Part shown: positions 24,548 to 32,708 of the stretch, piece after piece
Layout: the number at the start of each line of letters is the position of its first letter
Position numbering within the stretch: position 1 is the stretch's first letter
Assembly: GCA_007133065.1 (NCBI GenBank)
Contig: SLNJ01000034.1
Span: 1-64,000 of the forward strand
DNA from: Opitutales bacterium
Lineage (GTDB): Bacteria; Verrucomicrobiota; Verrucomicrobiia; Opitutales; Oceanipulchritudinaceae
Direction: 5' to 3'
DNA: 64,000 nucleotides
Translations under genes and position numbers: made by a program
Notes under the pieces: model-generated
What the model was told of the DNA's origin: nothing
The model's input: the letters and a program-made list of their open reading frames with translations, nothing else
Database searches by the model: none

Positions 24548-26530
24548 TTACGGAGTCCAGTTCTGCCAGTCGCCGCTGGCGTACACGTACATAAACACCT
24601 GAGTCGGTGCGCGTCCGGACGAGGTTCGGTCGTCGGTCAGGGACACCCAGCTGTCGTATCCCGAGCTCCAGAGCAGCGGGTATGTGCCGACTTCGGTCCA
24701 ACTCCAATCCAGGCGCTCGTTCCACATCCAGATCCGGCCGTGCTCGCCGACGATATAGCTCCACCCGAGCGCGTCGTGCAGGACCCACGGGAAATCGTGT
24801 GCGTTCATGCGGCCGATCGGGGTCGAAACCCACTCGCGGTACGTGCGCAGCGGCTGGCCAAGCGCCACGATCAGCGGTTCGATCCACGCCTGCACGATCG
24901 AGAGGGCGTACTGCACGTACCCGCGCACCAGGGGATCGGGATCCTGTGCGGCGGCTTCGAGCGCCGCCTGCGCGACCGGCCCCTTCATCATGGCGAGCGA
25001 GCGGGCGGCGTTCTGGCGGACCCGCCAGACATTCGTTTGGTACGGCGGCTCGCGGCGGAGCACGTCGATCAGGGGAGCCGTGGCGGCCGGGTCGCCGATA
25101 TCCCCGAGCGCCTCCGCCGCCGCGGCGCGAACCGTCCAGTCGCGGTGCTCCAGGAGCTCAATCAGGCGGTCCACGGCGCCTGCGGTTCCGAGTCGCCCGA
25201 GTTCTCCCGCGGCGTGCGCGAGGAGACCGGCGTGGTTGGAGGCAAGGGCCTCCAGGAGCCCGGCCTCGATCGCGCCGGCCGCCTCCGGATCGCCACCCGC
25301 AAATGCGAGGATCAGCGCCGGTCCCGGCCAGTTGATCTCGGCCTTGTGGTAGTCGGCGAACGAGAACGCGGAAAACGTATTGTTCCCTTGACGCACGAAC
25401 GCGGGATCGACGGGCAGCAGGTGGTGGCTGTAGTCGATTTCCCGGCCGATCCGCGTGGCGATCGTCCGGTGGTTGATCGCCACATCGTCGAGTTCCTGTC
25501 CCGACCACATGGAGAGGCCGAGGCGCGCTCCGGTAACGGCGTCGACGGGATCGCCAACCGGAATCGTGCAGGTGGCCCGGCGCGCCCGGTTGACCCCGAA
25601 GTCCTCCGGGACGTCGGACGCAGGATAGAGCGCCACCGAACGGTCCGGGCGCACGAGCCGAATGTCCTCAGCGACCGGCGTCACGTAAACGAAACCGTTA
25701 TTGTCGCGCACCCATGCCTTGATCTGCATCCCACCGGGTTGATCGGGCACCCACTCGTTGTCCCACACAATCGCGAACGGCTCTTCGTGCGCGGTGCCGA
25801 GGTGGCGGGTGACCTGGGCGTTCCGATACTGATAGTGCCAGTCGAGGAAGCGGCCGTTGCCCGCCCAATCGTAGTCTTCGTAGTATCCGATGAAATCGAT
25901 CCGGTTAATCGAGGTCGGCCGGCGCGGATCCGCCTTCTCCTCGTGGGCGGCGATGATCGGGTTGTCGCCGATCGTGGCGCCGGCGTGCGGGTAGGCGATC
26001 CTGGCCCGGGAGTGCGCGACGCTGTCTTCGTAGTACACCCGCAGGGTGAACGCGTAGATCCAGTAAAAGCCGAACCCGAAGTCGTATTTGGTCTGCGGGC
26101 CCGCGGTGAAAACGAACGCGTTGGTTCCGTGTACGAGGTCGTCGAGCGGCACCGCGACAGCCGGGTTGCCCAGCAGAGTCCGATAGTAGTAGTTGGGGTT
26201 GGTCGGGGTGTTTTCCGGCTGGGGTATGTCGATCCAGTCGTTGCCGTTGATTCGGAACCGCTGGCCGCTGGTGCCGATGTGTCCGCCCCAGTACTCGACC
26301 TTCACCTCGGCCCGCACGGCCTGGCTGAGGCTCACGTTGGTAACCAGGCGCTCGAGGCGCCGCGCCCAGCCCTCCTGCATCGGATGCGTCGCGCCGGGAT
26401 CGGTCTCGCCCCAGCGCCCCACAAACGAGTATTCACGAAAAATGACCGGGTCGGCGGCCGCCGCGTGGAGCGCGGACAAAACAAGGGCGCCGAGCGCCGC
26501 GAGGAAGAGCGGGGTGTGAAATCGGTTCAT
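24548..26530 (-). CDS. secreted HEAT-repeat protein, paralogue 2, with GW-type C-terminal domain
   Basis: A secreted protein of 660 residues. It begins with a signal peptide (MNRFHTPLF, then LAALGALVLSALHAAAADP, Ala-x-Ala cleavage). The ~370-residue N-terminal domain matches paralogue 1, followed by HEAT repeats ('RDWTVRAAAAEALGDIGDPA', 'LIDVLRREPPY'). The last 100 residues are a Trp-rich repeat domain: 'FPWVLHDALGWSYIVGE', 'IWMWNERLDWSWTEVGTYP', 'LLWSSGYDSWV'. That domain is frequent at the C-termini of exported proteins in Opitutae-like bacteria and resembles the two repeats in the 27130-29694 protein. I start at the ATG at 26530 because of the signal peptide. The function is unknown; the domain may anchor it to the cell surface. 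Confidence 0.85.
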   Translation of the reverse strand: MNRFHTPLFLAALGALVLSALHAAAADPVIFREYSFVGRWGETDPGATHPMQEGWARRLERLVTNVSLSQAVRAEVKVEYWGGHIGTSGQRFRINGNDWIDIPQPENTPTNPNYYYRTLLGNPAVAVPLDDLVHGTNAFVFTAGPQTKYDFGFGFYWIYAFTLRVYYEDSVAHSRARIAYPHAGATIGDNPIIAAHEEKADPRRPTSINRIDFIGYYEDYDWAGNGRFLDWHYQYRNAQVTRHLGTAHEEPFAIVWDNEWVPDQPGGMQIKAWVRDNNGFVYVTPVAEDIRLVRPDRSVALYPASDVPEDFGVNRARRATCTIPVGDPVDAVTGARLGLSMWSGQELDDVAINHRTIATRIGREIDYSHHLLPVDPAFVRQGNNTFSAFSFADYHKAEINWPGPALILAFAGGDPEAAGAIEAGLLEALASNHAGLLAHAAGELGRLGTAGAVDRLIELLEHRDWTVRAAAAEALGDIGDPAATAPLIDVLRREPPYQTNVWRVRQNAARSLAMMKGPVAQAALEAAAQDPDPLVRGYVQYALSIVQAWIEPLIVALGQPLRTYREWVSTPIGRMNAHDFPWVLHDALGWSYIVGEHGRIWMWNERLDWSWTEVGTYPLLWSSGYDSWVSLTDDRTSSGRAPTQVFMYVYASGDWQNWTP

Positions 26531-27129
26531 TGTTGAGCCAACAGGAGATTCGGAGCGTGCGGCGGCGCCTGTGGCGCGCAACCAGTGAAAGACAAAAGGT
26601 TAACAATATGCGGGTGGGTGGAAAGGTCGAAATGCGCCTGCGGCGCCCGGGAGACGGTCGGGCAAAAGGCACAAGGCGGCTGGTGGATGCGTAGCCCGAT
26701 GCCATCTTGGCGTCGGGGTTCGTGCAACGGCCCAACATACCCGCAACGGCCGTCACGCTCACCCGAAGATCGGGTGGCGTTACGGTACAGCCGGTCTGGC
26801 TGGAGGGACAGCGTCCTCGCCTGTCCGTGTTGCAGGCGGGAGTAAAACACCCGGATTGGATCGGGTCAGGACGGCGTCTGACCCTCCAGGCGGTGGCGCT
26901 TGCGGCACGTCGTGCTCCAGGCTGAGGCGGCATGGCCTGCTCCACTGAAGCCCTCGACGCCCTGAAATGCGTCTGCTTGCGCAGAAGGCGTCGGGGAACC
27001 CCGCGGTTCCGGGACGGGGGAGACGGCGTAGCCCGTGGCCGGTCTCATCGTTGTCTGCCCTGAGTTCGTCGAAGCGGGCCGGATGGGCTGTCGCCGTGTC
27101 TATGGAAGGGAAGTGGGACAAAAATCCTG
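26531..27129. other. 600-base gap rich in repeats
   Basis: No gene. It holds the motif ACCCGAAGATCGGGTGGCG at 26761-26786, repeat B copy 2 at 26798-26893, and a further GC-rich stretch to about 27100. The antisense reading frames seen here are by-products of GC bias. The 5' part (26531-26600) should hold the promoter of the HEAT-repeat gene. Confidence 0.5.
26798..26893 (+). repeat. dispersed repeat B, copy 2 (two hairpins)
   Basis: Plus-strand copy of the element at 17456-17546, with matching outer blocks (CTGGAGGGACAGCGTCC and CTGACCCTCCAGGC) and a variable centre. The two copies are inverted relative to each other and 9 kb apart. They have the same internal hairpins. Confidence 0.75.
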
Positions 27130-29694
27130 TCAAAACGCGTCGCGGTAGGTGTCCCACATGGTTTCCACGAACTCGTTCCAGGAACGCTGCCAGGAGGGGG
27201 CACCCTCCTCTTCCTGCACCTGCATGAACCGGTCCTGATAATCGAAGAGCGGATCGTGATTCCAGAGCTCCCGTGCCTCCATGATCCGGGCCGCCAGGAC
27301 GAATCCGACCCAGGCGTTGCCGGTGCAGCAGATCCGGTACGAGGCGCCGCCCCAGCTGACGTCGTTGCGGCTCGGGTCGGTCGCGTGCCGGATGCCGTAT
27401 TCGAGCATTCCCTCATGCTCGGCGGTGTACCCGCCGTGCCCGTAGTTGTACTCTCCGGGGGCCGTCTCCTCCACGTAGAACGTCTGGGAATCCTCGCCGA
27501 AGTGCACGTAGTCCGGCGGTGGATCTCCTGGGCCGAAGTCGTCGGAATAGAGGTAACTGCCGCTCCGCTCCCCGATCGCTTTCATCTCCGGATCGCCGAG
27601 GACGATCCCGGCGAACAGGACCGGCCACTTGCGGCCGCTGCCGTGCCCACCGTTCGGGACCCAGTTGGTTCGCCCGCCGTCCTCGACGACCCCGAAATTA
27701 TCGATGCCCAGCTGGACGAACCGGATGAGCAGGGGCTCCTTCTCTTCCAGCGGAAAATCAAGGTGGAGCATCAGTGCCGCCTCACCGACCCGTGCTGCGA
27801 TGTCGCGGCCGTACCCCGGCATGTTGCGCTGCGGGTAGGCCTCGCGCCCGTTCCACCCCGGGATGTGCTCGACCCACGGGCGCTCGAACCGGTCCGCCAC
27901 CGATTCGACGTCCGGCGTCCCGGCGACCCGGTCGAGCCGCTCGAGCACGGCGGTGTCCAGCTGCGCGACGTTGAAGCGGGAGGATTTGTCCGATCCCGAG
28001 TACGGCGGCCGGAAACTGCCCTCGGGGGGAATGTGATCGACGACAGTCAGGATCGACGATTCCCGGATCTGCGGGCGGTGGCCGGCTTCGTCCACGCTGA
28101 TCGTCGAGACGAGTGACGAGCCGGGTGGAACCACAAGGGGTGACTCCGCCGAGACGTCGAGTGCCGCGTTGAACGCCGGCTCGTAACTCGTCACCGACAT
28201 CGCGCTGTCGTATCCCTGCGTGGTGCCGTCGGCGGGGGACGGGTTGATCATCGACCCGTGGCGGGTGCGTCCGTTGATTTCTGTGGAGGGCGGATCGATC
28301 GCCTCAATCGTCACCGGGCCCACGACCCAGTAATCGCCGTTCGCGTACCGCCCGTACTCATATTCGCCGTCGAAGGTCCATGTGATCCCGAACCGCGTAA
28401 TCTCGGAGGTCGTCGCGGTCGGGGGGATCGGCAGGTAGGCCCACGCCCCGTAGCTCGCTGCAAGGTTGGCGTCTGGGTCGCCGAGGTAGATCCAGCTTTC
28501 GAGCCGGTAACTGTACGCCCAACCGAATTCCGCCTGGGCGACGTTCAGGTCGCGGAGGAAGGTGCCGGTCGAGATGATGTCGTCCGCCACAGGATAGCCG
28601 TAAGCTTGGGCGCCCTGGCCATTGACGGATTCGGCATCACCCGCGTTGAGGGCGTAGAACCAGACCCCGTGCCCATATCGCATTTCCGATTCAGGGTCGG
28701 GCAGGTAGATCCAGTTGCCCACCTGGTAGCTGTAGGTCCACGGGGCGAATTCAACGTGGAGCGTTCCCAATAGCGCGCCCGTGTGGATCAGATCCGCTGC
28801 CACCGGGTAGCCGTACCGCTCCACGGGCTCCGGCGTGGGTGTGGGTGTTGCCGGCACCTCAAAGGGTGTGACCGCATCGAAGCTGCCGCCGAGCCGGATC
28901 TCGTCAATATGGCCCCGCGTCCGCTCCTGCGTCCCGCCGCCGGTGCCGTCGAAGTACACCGCATCGAATGGCATCTCCGTGGAATCGAGTCCGGAGAGCA
29001 CCGCGTCGGCCTCCTCGAGGTCCGGTTCGAGTTCCAGATCGGGGTTCATGAACAGGCGCACCTCGCCGTCCTCCTCACCCGTTCCGATCGCGTACCGCAC
29101 GACAATGAGCCGGGTTGGAAACGCGTCATCCACCTCCTCCTCGCCGCTGATTTCCGAGTAAACCGGTGTTCCCTGCGCGGCCATGCCGTATTCCGGTGTG
29201 CCGTCGATCTTTCCGAGGCTCAGGCGGGTCGAGTCGCCGTCCCGCAGTTGCAGACGCAGGACATTGGCTTCATCGGGGATCAGCTCATAGGTTGGCCGGA
29301 TCAGGAAGCTGATCCAGGTAACCGCAGCGGTTCGGCGCTCAGCCAGGCTTCGGATTGCATTGCGAAACGTGCGCGGCACGTAGGCGCCATGGCCGTGGGC
29401 GACGAGTTCGTGGCCCTGGGAATCACGGTAATCCAGGGCGGCGTTCCGGCTCACCTCGGGGCTCCGCGTCCCGGTCGCCCGGAGCCACGGACCGTCCCAC
29501 CCGATTCCGCCGTCGGGTTCCTCGTGCAGCGCCTGGCCGTTCGGGTAATCGAAGCCTTCATAAGTGATCAACGCGGCGCCGGCGGGGGCGGCGGCCGTCG
29601 CCATGGCGATCAATCCGGCCGCCGCGGCGGAGCGAACGAAATGGGGTCGCCGAGAGAAAAGTAGTATACCGGGTCTGTTCATCATTTTTGCCAT
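27130..29694 (-). CDS. large secreted LamG/concanavalin-like protein with two GW-type repeats
   Basis: An exported protein of about 854 residues. Signal peptide: MAKMMNRPGIL, then a hydrophobic stretch ending APAGAALITYEGFDYPNG. A LamG-like (concanavalin A-like) sandwich follows ('VTWISFLIRPTYEL', 'LRLQLRDGDSTRLSLGKI'). After a TPTPTPEP linker come two copies of a ~70-residue repeat: 'YGYPVAADLIHTGALLGTLH...WTYSYQVGNWIYLPD' and 'YGYPVADDIISTGTFLRDLN...WAYSYRLESWIYLGD'. The last 350 residues are of a type I do not recognise ('GHGSGRKWPVLFAGIVLGD'), with an 'ICCTGNAWVGFVLAARIMEA' segment near the C-terminus. A carbohydrate-binding or -degrading surface protein is likely. The start at 29694 is chosen by the signal peptide. 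Confidence 0.8.
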   Translation of the reverse strand: MAKMMNRPGILLFSRRPHFVRSAAAAGLIAMATAAAPAGAALITYEGFDYPNGQALHEEPDGGIGWDGPWLRATGTRSPEVSRNAALDYRDSQGHELVAHGHGAYVPRTFRNAIRSLAERRTAAVTWISFLIRPTYELIPDEANVLRLQLRDGDSTRLSLGKIDGTPEYGMAAQGTPVYSEISGEEEVDDAFPTRLIVVRYAIGTGEEDGEVRLFMNPDLELEPDLEEADAVLSGLDSTEMPFDAVYFDGTGGGTQERTRGHIDEIRLGGSFDAVTPFEVPATPTPTPEPVERYGYPVAADLIHTGALLGTLHVEFAPWTYSYQVGNWIYLPDPESEMRYGHGVWFYALNAGDAESVNGQGAQAYGYPVADDIISTGTFLRDLNVAQAEFGWAYSYRLESWIYLGDPDANLAASYGAWAYLPIPPTATTSEITRFGITWTFDGEYEYGRYANGDYWVVGPVTIEAIDPPSTEINGRTRHGSMINPSPADGTTQGYDSAMSVTSYEPAFNAALDVSAESPLVVPPGSSLVSTISVDEAGHRPQIRESSILTVVDHIPPEGSFRPPYSGSDKSSRFNVAQLDTAVLERLDRVAGTPDVESVADRFERPWVEHIPGWNGREAYPQRNMPGYGRDIAARVGEAALMLHLDFPLEEKEPLLIRFVQLGIDNFGVVEDGGRTNWVPNGGHGSGRKWPVLFAGIVLGDPEMKAIGERSGSYLYSDDFGPGDPPPDYVHFGEDSQTFYVEETAPGEYNYGHGGYTAEHEGMLEYGIRHATDPSRNDVSWGGASYRICCTGNAWVGFVLAARIMEARELWNHDPLFDYQDRFMQVQEEEGAPSWQRSWNEFVETMWDTYRDAF

Positions 29695-30174
29695 GGGGAT
29701 CAGGTTGGGGGTGGAAAGCGTTCCGCAGCGGCGGTGCAGCGTTGCGGGGAGCGCCGGTCCGCACAGGGGGAATCCAAAACGGCGGACGCGCGAACCCCAG
29801 CCCACCAGCAGGGATAGGCTGGTTCAAGAGAAATCGGGCCGGCCGCACGTGGGAATCCCGGCCGAGCCACTCGGGGCAGAGCCCCATCTTCGCGACAAAA
29901 ATTTTATCAGCTGATAATTCTAATGTCGCGAGCGATCGGGGGGGGGCTGGGTCGCAGGATCGGCTGTCGCCTGTGCCGTCCAACGCGTGCACTCGGAGCG
30001 CGTTGGCGACGTCGAGTGCCGTGACTGTGGCGCATGCCCGGGTCTGATTTTTCTCTCACGGAGGCACAAAGGGCATCATGGAGACGCCTTTCGTGTCGTC
30101 TGTTGTCTTGATCAACAGAAGGCCGCAGAGGTCCCGGTTTGGGGCTTGACGATTCGTGGACCGGCGATCAGCTG
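29695..30174. other. divergent promoter region between secreted-protein gene and peptidase gene
   Basis: A 480-base region between divergent genes. It contains the 42-bp dyad at 29890-29931 (described separately) and a G8 tract just after it. An AT-rich segment around the dyad contrasts with the GC-rich surroundings. The promoters for both genes are expected here, but no clear -35/-10 pair can be assigned. Confidence 0.5.
29890..29931. promoter_or_regulatory. 42-bp dyad-symmetric site (candidate operator)
   Basis: Perfect 8-bp arms TCGCGACA and TGTCGCGA flank, at exactly equal 7-bp distances, a perfect 12-bp palindrome TATCAGCTGATA. The whole is AT-rich inside a GC-rich genome. It lies between two divergent genes, 196 bases from one start and 244 from the other. 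Such nested symmetry fits the binding site of a dimeric or tetrameric regulator. No regulator gene is adjacent. Confidence 0.55.
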
Positions 30175-31260
30175 ATGGGCATGGCAGCACAACCCTCCCC
30201 TCCCCGTTTCCCGCGATTTGAGATTCCCGGCCTTGTGGAGCGGCCGGAGTGGTGGCGCGTTCGCGTCGACGAGATCGAGGAGGCGATCCGGGCGGTTCGC
30301 CAGGGGACGGTCGAACAGATCGCGACGAGTGCGAACGGCCACCCGGTTCTGGCGGTGGCGTACGGATCGCCGCGACCGGAGCCGGGCACCGCGACCTGGG
30401 CGTCCGCCTCGGCGTCCGGAAACATGGCCGCCTACAAGACGCGCACCGATCCCCAGACATTCATCCTGCTCTGCGGCGTTCACGGCGCCGAAGCGGAGGG
30501 CGTGTGCGGCGCGGTGAACCTGATCTCGCTGCTGGAGACCGGTAAGGACCTGCGCGGGCGGGAGTACCCGGAGTTGGTCGAATTATGCGGTCAGTACCGG
30601 CTGGTGATCGTGCCGTGCCTGAATCCCGATGGACGCGAGATCAGCCCCGACCATCTCTGCGGGGCGAGCGACGAGGCGTTTCGCCGCGCGAGCCAGGGTG
30701 TCTGGAAGGACGGCACGGCGGTCGGGTACCCCGTCTGCAAGCGGTACGCGCCGCTTCCCCTCGACGAGGTGGAGCACCCCGGCGGCTACCCCAATGGCGA
30801 CGGGTACAACATCCAGCACGACGTGGCGCCGGGCGATCTGCGCACCGGCGAGGCGCGCGGTTTCCTGAAGCTCGTGGCCGACGAACAGGCGGATTTCGTT
30901 CTGAACATGCACTCCCACGGGATTCCCGGGCGGGTGCTCCCGGCCAGTTACACCAGCTTTCCGCTCCACGTCGCCCGGACCGGCGCGTACATGCAGCGCG
31001 TTCACGATGACCTCGCGGAAGCGGGACTGGAACCGGCGCCGGTCATGGACGCGAAAGGCCGCGTCGCGATCAACATCAACTCGGCCGTGCCGCTGGTCAG
31101 CGGGGGGATGGCGATCACGTTCGAGCATCCGGCTACGGATCAGTTCACCTTCGACCAGATCCTGGAGATGTCGTACGTCACGATCCGCTGCTGCCTGCGC
31201 TATGGCCTCGAGGAACCATTCTCCCCGCGCGAAGCCGTGGCCCGCGGCCGCGACGGATGA
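30175..31260 (+). CDS. M14-family zinc carboxypeptidase-like protein
   Basis: A metallocarboxypeptidase-like protein of 361 residues. The zinc ligands fit the M14 pattern: His and Glu in 'LLCGVHGAEAEGV' (HxxE), and a later His in 'FVLNMHSHGIPG'. A candidate catalytic Glu lies in 'MAITFEHPATDQF'. 'PCLNPDGREISP' is the substrate Asn/Arg region. M14 enzymes remove C-terminal residues or cleave amidated or peptidoglycan-type substrates. No signal peptide is visible, so it may be cytoplasmic. I start at the ATG at 30175; a second ATG at 30181 is equally possible. It is convergent with the URO-D-like gene downstream (29 bases between stops). Confidence 0.85.
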   Translation: MGMAAQPSPPRFPRFEIPGLVERPEWWRVRVDEIEEAIRAVRQGTVEQIATSANGHPVLAVAYGSPRPEPGTATWASASASGNMAAYKTRTDPQTFILLCGVHGAEAEGVCGAVNLISLLETGKDLRGREYPELVELCGQYRLVIVPCLNPDGREISPDHLCGASDEAFRRASQGVWKDGTAVGYPVCKRYAPLPLDEVEHPGGYPNGDGYNIQHDVAPGDLRTGEARGFLKLVADEQADFVLNMHSHGIPGRVLPASYTSFPLHVARTGAYMQRVHDDLAEAGLEPAPVMDAKGRVAININSAVPLVSGGMAITFEHPATDQFTFDQILEMSYVTIRCCLRYGLEEPFSPREAVARGRDG

Positions 31261-31289
31261 CATGGAACGTCGGCCGAGCGGCGGGGATG

Positions 31290-32369
31290 TTAATCTCGGA
31301 CGGCCTCGGCCATCGCAACGATGTTCTCAATCGGAACATCGGGGTTGATGCTGTTGGCGTGGAAAATAACCAGGTCCGCATTCCCCTTGCAGACATCGAT
31401 AGCATTTCTCACTCTTGCGCGGATCTCGTCTGGCGTACATCTCGGCAGCTCGGTTGTGACGGAGAGCGGACCGAAGATTAGGAGCGGCGATCCCTCCCGC
31501 GTCCGGTACCGAACCACCCGATCGATTGTCATCCCACACTCGGGCTGAAACCCCTGCAGTCCCTGAACACCGCAATCGATCAACATGTCGAGAATCGAGC
31601 GCATGTCGCCGTCACAATGCCAAACCGGCCTGCAATTGACCTCGATAAGCGGTCGCAGGGCTCGGCGTAGATTCGGGGCATAGTGCCGCTCGAGGAATGC
31701 GGGTGAAACCATCGGCCCGCGCTGCGTGCAGAGATCCGATCCCACCAGCACCGCCGCGGGGTAGATGCCCTCGGTGATCGCATGGGCTACCAGATGCGCC
31801 TGGCAGTACGCACGAGCGCCGGAGATATCGATCAGCTTCCGTGCGCGGTCCGGATACAGGGCAACCATCGAGAAGAAAACCTCATATCCGAATCGACCAT
31901 ACCAAGAGAAGCTCGGACCTATGATCCACTGGGCCGGCATCCACAGCAATTCCCCACAACGATCCTGCATGCGGATCAAGCTGTTCCGGAACCGCTCATA
32001 TTCGCTCGGAAAGTCGAACTCCACTTCGACGGATTCGGGGGATGGCATCGCGTCAACCTGGTCTACCGCTGCCTCCAGAGTAAGCTCTGTTCGGGCGTGA
32101 AAGTAAGACTCTTCGTCCACCACACGGAATTCTTGCTCGCTTCTCGGAACGTAAACACCCATCAACCCATCGATTCCCAGCAGATCGTAGGCCCGGATAG
32201 ACACGCCGATCGGATCGGCCCAATACGCCTCGCGGGTGGCGCCGGCCAGCTTTCGGATTTTTTCGGGACACGCGATCCATCCGCCCAACAGCGGCGTCCT
32301 GTCGGGGATGCCTCCGTCGAAAACGGATTCGAGGCGTCCCTGGCGAGTCATAGGTTCAGGGGAATCCAT
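31290..32369 (-). CDS. uroporphyrinogen decarboxylase-family protein
   Basis: A TIM-barrel protein of 359 residues of the URO-D family (URO-D/MtaA/CmuA). It lacks the strict heme-pathway HemE signature, so it is more likely a methyltransferase-type or uncharacterised member. Family-like segments: 'RQGRLESVFDGGIPDRTPLL', 'HCDGDMRSILDMLIDCGVQG' (conserved Asp/Gly loop) and 'VIFHANSINPDVPIENIVAM' (C-terminal His). URO-D-like proteins of this type are abundant in PVC-group and sediment genomes. The substrate is unknown. The start at 32369 is the ATG after which similarity begins; 33 upstream codons are open. Confidence 0.82.
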   Translation of the reverse strand: MDSPEPMTRQGRLESVFDGGIPDRTPLLGGWIACPEKIRKLAGATREAYWADPIGVSIRAYDLLGIDGLMGVYVPRSEQEFRVVDEESYFHARTELTLEAAVDQVDAMPSPESVEVEFDFPSEYERFRNSLIRMQDRCGELLWMPAQWIIGPSFSWYGRFGYEVFFSMVALYPDRARKLIDISGARAYCQAHLVAHAITEGIYPAAVLVGSDLCTQRGPMVSPAFLERHYAPNLRRALRPLIEVNCRPVWHCDGDMRSILDMLIDCGVQGLQGFQPECGMTIDRVVRYRTREGSPLLIFGPLSVTTELPRCTPDEIRARVRNAIDVCKGNADLVIFHANSINPDVPIENIVAMAEAVRD

Positions 32370-32469
32370 TGGAAGTCGATCCAGATAAAAACACGCTCGC
32401 GGGCGCGAGCAAAATCGCGGTTGGCCACCCGTTTTGCACGGGATGCCAGCCAGGCCGAACCCCCGCAAG

Positions 32470-32690
32470 TCATCGCGGGCGCGGCAGGAGAGCGCTCACT
32501 CCGCCGTCGATGTTGATCACCTGGCCCGTGATGTGCTCTGCAGTCTCACCCGCCAGGTAACGGACCAAGGCGGCCACCTCCCCCGCGTGGGCGGGCCGGC
32601 GGTTTGGAACGTCTCCGCATCCCGGCGCCTCGAGCGGATCGGCGGGAACCGGTTCATCGATACCGATTCCGTCTGGACCTTTGGCGGCCG
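32470..32690 (-). pseudogene. SDR C-terminal remnant
   Basis: A minus-strand frame encodes the tail of an SDR only: 'NRRPAHAGEVAALVRYLAGE' and 'ITGQVINIDGG', the conserved closing segment of classical SDRs, ending at 32470. About 70 recognisable residues remain of a protein that should have about 250. The upstream half is replaced by the start of the GH106-like gene on the other strand. It is 101 bases from the start of the URO-D-family gene on the same strand. Confidence 0.7.
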
Positions 32691-32708
32691 CTTGCTCAAC
32701 CTCGCGGT

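Noticed and set aside
24383-26536. Plus-strand open frame of about 717 codons opposite the HEAT paralogue 2 gene
   Set aside because: It is antisense to a gene with a signal peptide and known repeats, is rich in Arg/Pro/Ala/Asp, and has no domain similarity; GC-rich codon use opens the opposite strand.
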